From JANNRW01 sp031401815 (GTDB taxonomy: Bacteria; Desulfobacterota; Desulfuromonadia; Geobacterales; DSM-12255), in assembly GCA_031401815.1 (NCBI GenBank), contig JANNRW010000408.1, positions 1-23,060 of the forward strand: a stretch of 23,060 bases of DNA. Direction: 5' to 3'. Of the stretch, positions 13,448 to 22,166 are shown one piece after another. The translations under genes and the position numbers were made by a program. The notes under the pieces are model-generated. The model ran no database searches. It had not been told where the DNA came from and worked only from the letters and a program-made list of their open reading frames with translations. The first letter of the stretch is position 1. Every line of letters begins with the position of its first letter.

Positions 13448-16400
13448 ATGAAAATACGGATATCCAGATTATTTCTACGGCTGCTTTTCTTGACGGTTTC
13501 CCTGCTTTATATTTCCGGCTGCGCCCGGCAGATGAAGTCTGTTCAATCTGAACCGTTGGTGGAGCAGACCGGAAATGGGGAGATAAAGAGCATCCAGTTT
13601 TCAGATGATGCTTCAATGGTTGAGATAAGCACAGACAGACCGCTGGTATATACTTATTACATGCTGGATACTCCCCCCCGCCTTATTGTCGATCTTGCAC
13701 AGACGACTTCAGGCGGACTGATTCTCCCGATTGACATAAACAGGGGTAATATCAAAAGGATAGATATTGCCAGACATGAATTTGGGAAGGGGGTTCTCAG
13801 TCGTCTTGAGATTGCCCTGAATGAAAAGGTTGATGTAACAGCCACCCTTGACAGCCAGAGTAATAAAAAACTGATTATTACGCTTCCTCCGGTGAAAGGT
13901 GGGGTGAAAAAAGTTCAGGAAAAGGGAGAAAGCGGGCTGCCTGAACCGTTTGTGACAGCCAAAGCAGCAGTGGTGGCATCAGAACCGGCACAGATTGCCG
14001 CAGCCCCATCAGTACCTGTGACAACGGTAATACCTTCAACTGCTGACAAGGCTCCGATGGCAGAAGAAAAACCTCTCCCGATCCCGAATCCGCCAGCAGA
14101 GCAGATTGTTGCTCCGGTAGCAGTTTCTGACCCCCAACCGGCAGTAATCGCTCCCGCTCAACCTCAACCTGAACCTGAACCTGAACCTCAACCTACAGCT
14201 CAACCTAAACCTGTTTCTCTCCCTCCTGGTTCGCCCCGGTCATTGACAGCAATAACAAAAGGGGTGGAGAGCATCAATATTGATATTTCTTCTCCTGTTC
14301 AATCGTTCAAGGCATTCAGACTCTCTCAGCCGGAGAGAGTGGTTATTGACATTGCAAACACAAAAAACCTTATAGCCAGCAAGCAGGTTGATATTGGCAA
14401 GTTCAGTCTGCTGAAGGCAAGGATTGGCGGGACTGCCGAGAAATTGAGAGTGGTTTTTGATGCGGCAGACGGGACTATTCCTGCACATCAGGTGATAAAA
14501 TCCGATAACGGGTTGCAGATTGTTTTTGGAGAAAATGCCAGAAAGGCTGCTGTTGCAAATGAGCTGCTTCCGGTTGAAAAAGGGATGGCCGCTCCACCAG
14601 TAACAGAGCCGGCAGTCGTAATCGCAGCGATCCCGCCTGCTGCACCCACTCCCGTATCATTGCAGGAAGCTCCTCCAGTCGTAGCTCCTGAGGCACCAGT
14701 TGAAAAGGTGACTGCTCCAGCTACTGAGCCGACTTTACCATCAACTCCAAAGGATCAGGTTGTTACGGAAAAAATCGCAAAAATGATTGAGCCTCCACCA
14801 GTGGTCGAACCGGCCGCTCCCCCGGCCCCCCTTCCGCCTGCTGCTCCGGTTCCGGTTGTTGCCCCTGTGCCGATACTCATTCCTGCAAGCGCTCCGTCCG
14901 AACCTGTGAGCAAGGTTGTGTCAAAAACTTCACCCCCTCCATCCACAGGAGCCGGTACTGTTGATGCGATTGAATTCACAAGGTCTGAAGATTTTTCACA
15001 GGTAACGGTCAGTACCAGCGGCAGATGTACTGCCACCCAGCCGACAAGGAGCGCCAAGGCAGTTCTGTTTACCCTGAAGGGGTGCAGACTTCCTGCGAAG
15101 CTCCAGCGTTCGCTGGATACCACAGGTTTTAACAGTGTTGTCAAGGAAGTCGCACCGGTTCCGGTCAAGACGAAAAAGGGGTATGAAACCAGGATCGCAG
15201 TGAAAACAAAAACCTCCGCGCCATACATTCTCAAGCAGGAGGGGAATAGCTGGCTGATCGAGTTCAGGGAGCCTGCCAAACCGGTAAAGATAACCAGACC
15301 TGTCAAAACTCTAAAACCTCTACCTGCCCCGATCGCTGTAAAGAGACCGGCCAGCGTTTCATCTGACCTGTCCGCAGGGATTGACCGGGAGTTTTCAGAA
15401 TCAAGGTCAGAAACGGTAAAAGCGAAAAAAGAGACACCGCTTGAGGAAGAGCTGGCTTTGGGGAAAGGCTCTGCGCCAATCATGAAGGCTGCCAAGGGGT
15501 ATACCGGAAGAAAGGTAAGTCTGGAATTTTCAGATGCGGATATAAGGAAAATCTTCCAGCTTCTTGCCGAGGTGAGTAACCAGAACTTTCTTATTTCTGA
15601 TGATGTCAGCGGTACAATCAGCCTGAAACTTGTCAATGTCCCGTGGGATCAGGCGCTTGACGTAATCCTTGAAAACAAGGGTCTCGGTATGCAGAAGGAT
15701 GGAAACATAGTCCAGATCCGCCCTAAAACGAAGATCAAATCACTGGATGATGAGGCAGTAGAGTCACGTATCAGCAGTGAAAAAAAGATGCCGCTTACAA
15801 CGGAAATATTTGATATCAATTTTGCCACACTGGGTGACATTAAGACCCAGTTCGTTAATCTCAAGAGCAGAAGACCGGATTCATCCATTACCAGTGATAT
15901 AAGAACGAACAAGATAATTGTGGTTGATATTGAGCCGAATATCAAAAAAATGAAGAGCCTCCTTGCATCTCTAGACGTGCCGGAGAAGCAGGTGATGATC
16001 GAGGCGAGAATTGTCGAAGCCTCTTCCAGTTTTGCCCGTGACATAGGGGTCAAATGGAATTTCGGTTATCAGGATGGGAGTGCGTCTGTTGCCAATATCA
16101 ATAATATCACCGGCTCCATGGGGGGTATTGTTTCAGGAACACTGCCAACTGCCACTACAGGCGGGCTTGCAGCCGGAGTTTCATTTGGCAAGCTCTTAAG
16201 TAACATTCAGCTCGATATGCGGCTCTCAGCTGCTGCTACGGTAGGACAGGTAAAAATCATCTCAACCCCGAGGGTACTGACTGTAAACAACAAGCCAGCA
16301 AAAATTTCCCAGGGGCAGATGGTTCCATACCAGAATACCAGCTCTACAGAAGGTGCAAAAACTGAATTCATCGAAGCAGCTTTAAGCCTCGAAGTGACTC

Positions 16401-16693
16401 CTCACATAACTGCTGATGGCAGCGTCAATATGAAGATTAAGGCGAGCAACAACTCCATAGGTACCGGTTCGCCACCTGCGATCAACAAGAAAGAGGCGAC
16501 AACCGAACTGGTTGTGAAAAACGGGGAGACAACAGTTATCGGCGGCATCTATGTTGATTCCGAGACTGAAGGTGATACCGGTATCCCGTATCTTTCAGAT
16601 ATCCCGCTGATGGGTTGGCTTTTCAAGTCCAATGCCAAGGTCAAATCAAAGAACGAACTGTTGATATTCATAACACCAAAAATAATGATTTAG
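13448..16693 (+). CDS. pilQ: type IV pilus secretin PilQ, long form with AMIN domains
   Basis: Outer-membrane secretin that forms the pore through which the pilus leaves the cell, 1081 aa, longer than the usual 700-900. The start has TAGGAG upstream. The signal peptide ends in ISGC with Cys25, so the protein appears to be a lipoprotein. Peptidoglycan-binding AMIN-type domains lie at about 46-150 and 268-370, with a third, more divergent one at about 505-610. They are joined by Pro/Ala/Val-rich linkers. The STN domain (VSLEFSDADIRKIFQLLAEV, about 690-762) and secretin N domain (about 784-845) follow. The secretin pore domain then runs to the C-terminus, with VKIISTPRVLTVNNKPAKI and the signature IPYLSDIPLMGWLFKS near the end. 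The extra length comes from the AMIN/linker part. Confidence 0.97.
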   Translation: MKIRISRLFLRLLFLTVSLLYISGCARQMKSVQSEPLVEQTGNGEIKSIQFSDDASMVEISTDRPLVYTYYMLDTPPRLIVDLAQTTSGGLILPIDINRGNIKRIDIARHEFGKGVLSRLEIALNEKVDVTATLDSQSNKKLIITLPPVKGGVKKVQEKGESGLPEPFVTAKAAVVASEPAQIAAAPSVPVTTVIPSTADKAPMAEEKPLPIPNPPAEQIVAPVAVSDPQPAVIAPAQPQPEPEPEPQPTAQPKPVSLPPGSPRSLTAITKGVESINIDISSPVQSFKAFRLSQPERVVIDIANTKNLIASKQVDIGKFSLLKARIGGTAEKLRVVFDAADGTIPAHQVIKSDNGLQIVFGENARKAAVANELLPVEKGMAAPPVTEPAVVIAAIPPAAPTPVSLQEAPPVVAPEAPVEKVTAPATEPTLPSTPKDQVVTEKIAKMIEPPPVVEPAAPPAPLPPAAPVPVVAPVPILIPASAPSEPVSKVVSKTSPPPSTGAGTVDAIEFTRSEDFSQVTVSTSGRCTATQPTRSAKAVLFTLKGCRLPAKLQRSLDTTGFNSVVKEVAPVPVKTKKGYETRIAVKTKTSAPYILKQEGNSWLIEFREPAKPVKITRPVKTLKPLPAPIAVKRPASVSSDLSAGIDREFSESRSETVKAKKETPLEEELALGKGSAPIMKAAKGYTGRKVSLEFSDADIRKIFQLLAEVSNQNFLISDDVSGTISLKLVNVPWDQALDVILENKGLGMQKDGNIVQIRPKTKIKSLDDEAVESRISSEKKMPLTTEIFDINFATLGDIKTQFVNLKSRRPDSSITSDIRTNKIIVVDIEPNIKKMKSLLASLDVPEKQVMIEARIVEASSSFARDIGVKWNFGYQDGSASVANINNITGSMGGIVSGTLPTATTGGLAAGVSFGKLLSNIQLDMRLSAAATVGQVKIISTPRVLTVNNKPAKISQGQMVPYQNTSSTEGAKTEFIEAALSLEVTPHITADGSVNMKIKASNNSIGTGSPPAINKKEATTELVVKNGETTVIGGIYVDSETEGDTGIPYLSDIPLMGWLFKSNAKVKSKNELLIFITPKIMI
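14159..14212 (+). repeat. hexanucleotide tandem repeat in pilQ coding a Gln/Glu-Pro linker
   Basis: Nine consecutive 6-base units of the form (c/g/a)aacct, one of them degenerate (acagct), encode Pro alternating with Gln, Glu or Lys at residues 238-255. The repeat stays in frame whatever its copy number. It forms the stiff linker between the first and second AMIN domains. Confidence 0.75.
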
Positions 16694-16706
16694 GGAGAAG
16701 CGCCAG

Positions 16707-17312
16707 ATGCCACAAAAAAATATTCTAAAATCGCTTGCAGCGCTGTTGCTTCTTTTGACAGTTTGCAGTTGCGGAGCTGGTGAAACCGGTGGAGGGGTCG
16801 GAGAGTTCAAGACCGTCTACGTAAGTCAGCCTCAACTTACTTCCGCAAATCCACTTCTTTCTGATATTGCAATCTGGACTGATACTGATATCAGCGGGAA
16901 CATTGAGCCGTGCGTTGATACATATCGTGTGCAGGATCAACTGGCAGATTTTGGTGATATAACAGTACAGTCAACATCCTATTTAACAAGCAAAACCCCT
17001 TCTGATGTGACGATTACAACAGGATCAGTGCTGTTTGCACCAGCAGATACATTAACACTTGCCCTGCCCCCCTTGTTTGCTTCACAGCCATTTACAGTAA
17101 ACAGAACTATTCCTCCTGGAGGGAGTATCTCCATTTCCCCCTTGCTGGTAAGCCGCGATATGAAAAGCTATCTACAGAGTGGCGGGCTTCTGGGTTGTAC
17201 TACAAGTACTTACAGCTACTGGGTGACAATAGCACTGGATGTTGTCGAAAACAGTACAAACATGAGGCAGACATTGAGAACCCAGATGAAGGTAAACTTC
17301 GCGGATTATTAA
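16707..17312 (+). CDS. predicted lipoprotein of unknown function, 201 aa
   Basis: I do not recognise this family. The N-terminus is a lipoprotein-type signal: Lys residues, LAALLLLLTV, then Cys20 and Cys22 followed by Gly-rich GAGETGGGVGEF, which would serve as a flexible tether. The rest reads as beta strands: ITTGSVLFAPADTLTLALPP, a Pro/Gly-rich turn, SYWVTIALDVVENS and a final TQMKVNFADY. One immunoglobulin-like sandwich would fit. Two further Cys (EPCVDTY and LLGCTTS) could form a disulphide. AGGGAG precedes the ATG, and the gene starts 13 bases after pilQ, so it is very probably co-transcribed. A role as a secretin accessory or surface protein is inferred only from that position. Confidence 0.75.
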   Translation: MPQKNILKSLAALLLLLTVCSCGAGETGGGVGEFKTVYVSQPQLTSANPLLSDIAIWTDTDISGNIEPCVDTYRVQDQLADFGDITVQSTSYLTSKTPSDVTITTGSVLFAPADTLTLALPPLFASQPFTVNRTIPPGGSISISPLLVSRDMKSYLQSGGLLGCTTSTYSYWVTIALDVVENSTNMRQTLRTQMKVNFADY

Positions 17313-17369
17313 CTATTACAAGGCCGTCAATATTCATAGTAACAGGATAGTATTTTCAGGGGGCTGTAA

Positions 17370-20300
17370 ATGTGCATATCAAAACTTGCGAGAATTTTAC
17401 TTGCACTGGTCGTTATCCTTGCCGTTTTTTCCGGCTGTTCCGGTGATAAGAACAACCCTGCCTATCCTAAAGGGGTTATAGGGTCGGAGAGCTCGCCTGA
17501 CGGACTAAAGCGGCTTGCCAAGCTTGCTGGTTCAGAAATAGTAATTAGTGCTGATGCCATGGATCAGCAGAATCCGAATGCCATCTTCCTTCCGGACAAG
17601 AACATCTGGTTTGTATCCTATGAGGACTGGAGCAATGGCACTACAGGTTCAGACATTTACGGCCAGTTCATAGACAGGAACGGTGCACTGCTGGGCTCGC
17701 GTTTTGTTGTTAGCAGAGATGCTTCAGATAACCCGCTTAGCGGATCTCAGACCTCTCCAAAGGCCGCTTACAGGCAGTCGGACGGCAAAATCGTTGTAGT
17801 ATGGCAGGATACCAGGGTTAATGATTCAAACAGTAACGGAATCATTGAGCACGGTGAAGGTGGTTATCTTTATTATACGACGATTACAGGGATAAACGCC
17901 ACGAGCGGCGCTCATACAGTCGGTTCAGTGGCCACATGGGTAGGTTTTAACGGGATAAGGGAGTACCGGACTACCATCGGCAATATTAGCACTCCGGGCA
18001 CTTCTTTTCTCGGGTTTGGCAACAGTCAGTCAGGAACAGTCAATTTTGCCGGCACTATCAGTGCTCCTGTCATCAAAGGTTCTGTAACTGTCAGCGGCGG
18101 GTCGTCTCTCATCCTGACGGACAATTCGAATGGCCTTCTGACCGGCAGCGGGAATGGCACAATCAACTATATAACAGGAGAAATTTCTGTCACCTTCAGC
18201 TCTCCCCCAGCAACCAGCCAACCGGTTAATGCGAATTACAATTTTATTACATACTCATTGACACCATCTACCCCTCTCCTGGCAGGTGACTTTCTTGACT
18301 CAAGAATGCATCCCAAAGTTTCATATGACGCTATAAAGGACAAATTTGTAATTGTCTGGAATGAGGGGAGAAGGATTGTAAACCGGGTATCGGTACTTTC
18401 ATTTGGATTCCAGCCAATAGCCTACGAGATGAATGTTTCCAGTTTTCCCGGGTATATAAATCTGCGAGGAAGCGATCTTGCCCCGCTTGCCAATGACCTG
18501 GGTGTGGTTGGGGCGGATATCTTCCGTGATTCTGAAACAACTACAACCCGTTTAATTACCTGGTCATACACCGCTTTTGAAGAGACTTACACTTATGAGG
18601 TGTTTAATAACCTTAACAATATTACAAATGCATCTGATACAACTTCGCCACAGAGCCTCAATGTCTGGGAGGGTGGCAGGAAGAAATTTGTACTTTCAGT
18701 CAAATGCGAAGATACCAACAAAAGCAAGGCCTGTGACTTTGGAGATACAATAACAGCTCTCGGGACACTGTCGGATTATGATGACGGACTGACGCATATT
18801 TACGGTCTTTTCACAAGTGACATTACCAAGGCAACTATCGAATCTAAGCGCTTTGATGCTGCAAATACCAGCAATGGGTACAAACCCGGGATCGGTTTTG
18901 ACCCGGTTTCAAAGAAATTCCTGGTTGCATGGGAGGATCATCGTGATTCTGCAGAGTTCGGCAAGATATACAGCCAACTGATCTACTCTGGCGGAGGGCT
19001 CTACGGAAGTAATATTTTTACCGGCTATCAGGATCTTAACGGCGACAGGGCTCTTGATCCAAATGTTGCAAGCAGTACCCAGACCAATCCGTTTGTCGCG
19101 TATGATACGGTTAATCAGCGCTACTTTGTTACCTGGGAAGATGGTAGAAACGGTGCAAATTCGGGAGAAAATCTTGATGTTTTCGGACAGTATGTAGATG
19201 GCCAGGGGTCGCTTCGCGGTTCGAACTATGCAATCGCAACTGCAGCCGGAAACCAGCTTTCTCCGGTGGTGTCGTATAATTCGACGCAGAACGAGTTTCT
19301 GGCAGTCTGGAAGGATGCCCGTAACTTCTCCACTCAATCACAGGGATCAGATATCTATGGCCAGAGATTTTCACTCGGGCAGCCGCAACTTACCCTCCTG
19401 AAACTTGACGGTTTTCCCCTTGAGCCAGCACTGCTTGATTTCGGGGCACAGACTGATAACCAGTTTTCAACCATGTCTTTCAAAATCAAGAATACAGGTG
19501 ATACTGACATAGAGATTGATTCTGTCTCCACTCTTCCCGGAAACCAGCCTTTCAGTTACGACAATCTGCCTGACTCTCTTGCAAATCAGGATGGAACGAC
19601 ACTAAGGCTGGTGCCATCGGCGGAAACCAACCTGACGGTCAGATTTTCGCCAACTTCAAGTGGGACGTTTAATACCAGCTTTACAATAAGAAGCGATGCA
19701 GGCGACAGAACAGTGACCCTTCAGGGGACATCAGTCTCTCCGGATCTTACCATACAGCCTGTTGGAACACTTGATTTCGGCAACAAGGCTTCTGGTACGG
19801 CATTAAAGGTCGGGCAGTCAAAAAGCATTACTGTAACAGTTAAGAACAGCGGGAATATAGACTATTCGATAACTTCCATAACCGGACTCAACTCTCCGTT
19901 CACCGCAACATCAATTGAAACACCCTTTACCTTGAATAAAGGGGAGCAGCAGGTAATAACACTGACATTTACCCCCACAACAAGAGGCACCTATTCCGGC
20001 CAGCTTATCATTTCAACCGACAAGAGCGGCCTCTTCAGAACCATAAATGTGCAGGGGGAAGCGATTGCACCGATTCTCAGGGTTAATACCCCTACAATCG
20101 ATTTTGGAGCAGTAAACGCCAATAACTCGAAGGCTGCTTCTTCCTATGTCCCTTCCAGGGCAATCACTATTTTCAATGACGGAGATGATGTTCTTACAAT
20201 AAACAATCCTGCCTCTTCAAATTCTGTATTTGCTGCAAGCCCGCCATCATCTTCAAGCATACCTGCAGGCGGAAGCGCAACACTGGATGTAACCTTTTCA

Positions 20301-22121
20301 CCTAACGATATAACCCAGTTCTCAGGTACGCTTCAAATATCCACAAATGCCGGGAACAGTAATGTTACTCTTGCAGGTCAGGGAGCCGGATCAAGACTTG
20401 TAGCATCCCCAACCCAGATGGATTTCGGAGTTGTGGCGACACTTGAATCCAAGACCATCCAGCTGGGGCTTACAAATACAGGTAATCTGCCGGTCAACAT
20501 AGCAGCGATCACTTCACCAAGTTCTCCGTTTACAATTGCGTATATCGGAAGTGGGGCAACACAACTTCTGCCTGGCACAACTACCAATATTTCTGTGACA
20601 TACAAACCTCTGGTAGCTGGAAACAACAGCGATAATTTTACAATAAGTTCAGATTCCATAAATGGAGCCTTGAGAATCAATCTTCAGGGTGCCTCTACAC
20701 CGGCAAAGCTTGACATAAGCCCAAAGCCGGTGGTCTTTAACCAGACTGCTGTCACACAATCACAGACCGTAAATCTTCTGCTCAGCAACTCAGGTCTTAT
20801 ACCGGTAACAATCACCAACATAGATCTGCCTATGGCACCATTCTCAATTAACATGCCAGTACTGCCTCTTACCCTTAACCCTGGCGCATCCTCTACAATC
20901 CCGATCATATTCTCACCGACATCGGTAGGCTCATTCAACTCGTCAATCGGAATTCTGACCGCAACAGCAACAACACCGGTAATTGTAGGTATCAGCGGGA
21001 CATCTGGCGGTGTGACACAGTCCGGTTCCCTGACATTTAAGGACAGTACCGGATTTACAGTAACAAGTATGGATTTCGGCGGGTCATTCAAAGGGAGCCA
21101 GAAATCAAAAAGTGTTACAGTTACAAACACCGGCGCTGCGACTATGACCATCTCATCTATTACAAGCAACAACACTATCTTTACGCATAATCTGATCCCA
21201 TTCAGTATTGCTCCGAATGCGACTGTGCCATTCGAGGTTAAATTTCTACCGACTTCCTTGCAGACTTACAGTGGGGGATTGACATTCAAGGACTCCAGCG
21301 GCAGCACTTTCCAGTTGAGTCTCTCCGGGACTGGATTACCAGTTAATGTTGAAAAAAGCCTCGGTTCAGGGCAAGTCTCATATACTTCGCTTATCCCGAG
21401 CCAGATACCGACAGCCGGAAAACCTGCAAGCCTGTCTATTTCACGTGCAGTCCAGGCAGGGCTGATAGCAGTGACTTCAGGAGACATAGTAACCCTCAAG
21501 GTAACCTTTGACTCAAATCTCCCATCTGATGCAACTTTTTATCATATCGCCGGAAATACCTGGACACTCTTTACCCCGGATACGATCGGCTCGAATTATT
21601 TTATCTATCGGATCAAGGACAGGATTTCGTCAGCAGATATAAATACTCTGGCACTTGCCGACAGCGATACAACACCGACTCTGATTGCAGACGTTCTGGT
21701 TGTAGCAACGGCCGGAAGCAGCAGTGGCGGAGGTGGCAGCAGTGGTGCCGGTTCAAACCTGGGGATCTCATCTCCGGGAGGGAAAGCAGGATGCTTTATA
21801 GCAACAGCAGCTTATGGCAGCTACCTTGATCCTCATGTAATGGTTCTCAGGCATTTCAGGGATAACCTGCTCCTCAAATCTGTACCAGGGAGGGCGTTTG
21901 TCGAGTTTTACTATGAATACAGCCCACCGGTCGCCGATTTCATAAGCAGGCATGAGACTTTAAGGACAGTGGTTCGAATGGCGCTTACCCCGCTCATTAT
22001 TGCAGTCAAATATCCACTCGTTGGCATCCTCTTTGCTCTGGGGATAACGATACTTTTTATCCGGTTTGCCTTGAGGATATCAAGGAAGGGCGATGTGGCT
22101 GTTCTGGGCGCTTTGCATTAA
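17370..22121 (+). CDS. large surface lipoprotein: propeller-like blades, six ASH-type Ig domains, CFI C-terminal anchor
   Basis: Exported 1583-residue repeat protein; function unknown. The signal peptide ends in FSGC (Cys23), so it should be lipidated. Residues about 80-665 carry six blades with the motif W-x-D-x-R and DIYGQ or similar (VSYEDWSNG 81, VVWQDTR 143, IVWNEGRR 326, VAWEDHRD 517, VTWEDGRN 586, AVWKDARN 644). A separate small domain (GSVTVSGG to NANYNF, about 237-290) is inserted between blades two and three. Six ASH/choice-of-anchor-D type Ig domains begin near 685, 799, 907, 1013, 1118 and 1233 (each with a DFG-like strand and LxNTG-like turn). A domain resembling choice-of-anchor U (about 1323-1445) is followed by a Ser/Gly linker and then CFIATAAYGS (from about 1474). 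A membrane helix lies at about 1540-1568, before a basic end. AGGGGG precedes the ATG. Confidence 0.85.
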   Translation: MCISKLARILLALVVILAVFSGCSGDKNNPAYPKGVIGSESSPDGLKRLAKLAGSEIVISADAMDQQNPNAIFLPDKNIWFVSYEDWSNGTTGSDIYGQFIDRNGALLGSRFVVSRDASDNPLSGSQTSPKAAYRQSDGKIVVVWQDTRVNDSNSNGIIEHGEGGYLYYTTITGINATSGAHTVGSVATWVGFNGIREYRTTIGNISTPGTSFLGFGNSQSGTVNFAGTISAPVIKGSVTVSGGSSLILTDNSNGLLTGSGNGTINYITGEISVTFSSPPATSQPVNANYNFITYSLTPSTPLLAGDFLDSRMHPKVSYDAIKDKFVIVWNEGRRIVNRVSVLSFGFQPIAYEMNVSSFPGYINLRGSDLAPLANDLGVVGADIFRDSETTTTRLITWSYTAFEETYTYEVFNNLNNITNASDTTSPQSLNVWEGGRKKFVLSVKCEDTNKSKACDFGDTITALGTLSDYDDGLTHIYGLFTSDITKATIESKRFDAANTSNGYKPGIGFDPVSKKFLVAWEDHRDSAEFGKIYSQLIYSGGGLYGSNIFTGYQDLNGDRALDPNVASSTQTNPFVAYDTVNQRYFVTWEDGRNGANSGENLDVFGQYVDGQGSLRGSNYAIATAAGNQLSPVVSYNSTQNEFLAVWKDARNFSTQSQGSDIYGQRFSLGQPQLTLLKLDGFPLEPALLDFGAQTDNQFSTMSFKIKNTGDTDIEIDSVSTLPGNQPFSYDNLPDSLANQDGTTLRLVPSAETNLTVRFSPTSSGTFNTSFTIRSDAGDRTVTLQGTSVSPDLTIQPVGTLDFGNKASGTALKVGQSKSITVTVKNSGNIDYSITSITGLNSPFTATSIETPFTLNKGEQQVITLTFTPTTRGTYSGQLIISTDKSGLFRTINVQGEAIAPILRVNTPTIDFGAVNANNSKAASSYVPSRAITIFNDGDDVLTINNPASSNSVFAASPPSSSSIPAGGSATLDVTFSPNDITQFSGTLQISTNAGNSNVTLAGQGAGSRLVASPTQMDFGVVATLESKTIQLGLTNTGNLPVNIAAITSPSSPFTIAYIGSGATQLLPGTTTNISVTYKPLVAGNNSDNFTISSDSINGALRINLQGASTPAKLDISPKPVVFNQTAVTQSQTVNLLLSNSGLIPVTITNIDLPMAPFSINMPVLPLTLNPGASSTIPIIFSPTSVGSFNSSIGILTATATTPVIVGISGTSGGVTQSGSLTFKDSTGFTVTSMDFGGSFKGSQKSKSVTVTNTGAATMTISSITSNNTIFTHNLIPFSIAPNATVPFEVKFLPTSLQTYSGGLTFKDSSGSTFQLSLSGTGLPVNVEKSLGSGQVSYTSLIPSQIPTAGKPASLSISRAVQAGLIAVTSGDIVTLKVTFDSNLPSDATFYHIAGNTWTLFTPDTIGSNYFIYRIKDRISSADINTLALADSDTTPTLIADVLVVATAGSSSGGGGSSGAGSNLGISSPGGKAGCFIATAAYGSYLDPHVMVLRHFRDNLLLKSVPGRAFVEFYYEYSPPVADFISRHETLRTVVRMALTPLIIAVKYPLVGILFALGITILFIRFALRISRKGDVAVLGALH

Positions 22122-22166
22122 CAAAAAATTGATTCCAGCTGTTCCGCAGGATTTATGGAGGCAGAA

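Noticed and set aside
14755..15636. 293-codon open frame on the minus strand inside pilQ
   Set aside because: It lies fully antisense to conserved pilQ sequence, and its Ser/Thr/Gly-rich translation mirrors the Pro/Ala/Val-rich coding of pilQ. No domain or ribosome site is visible.
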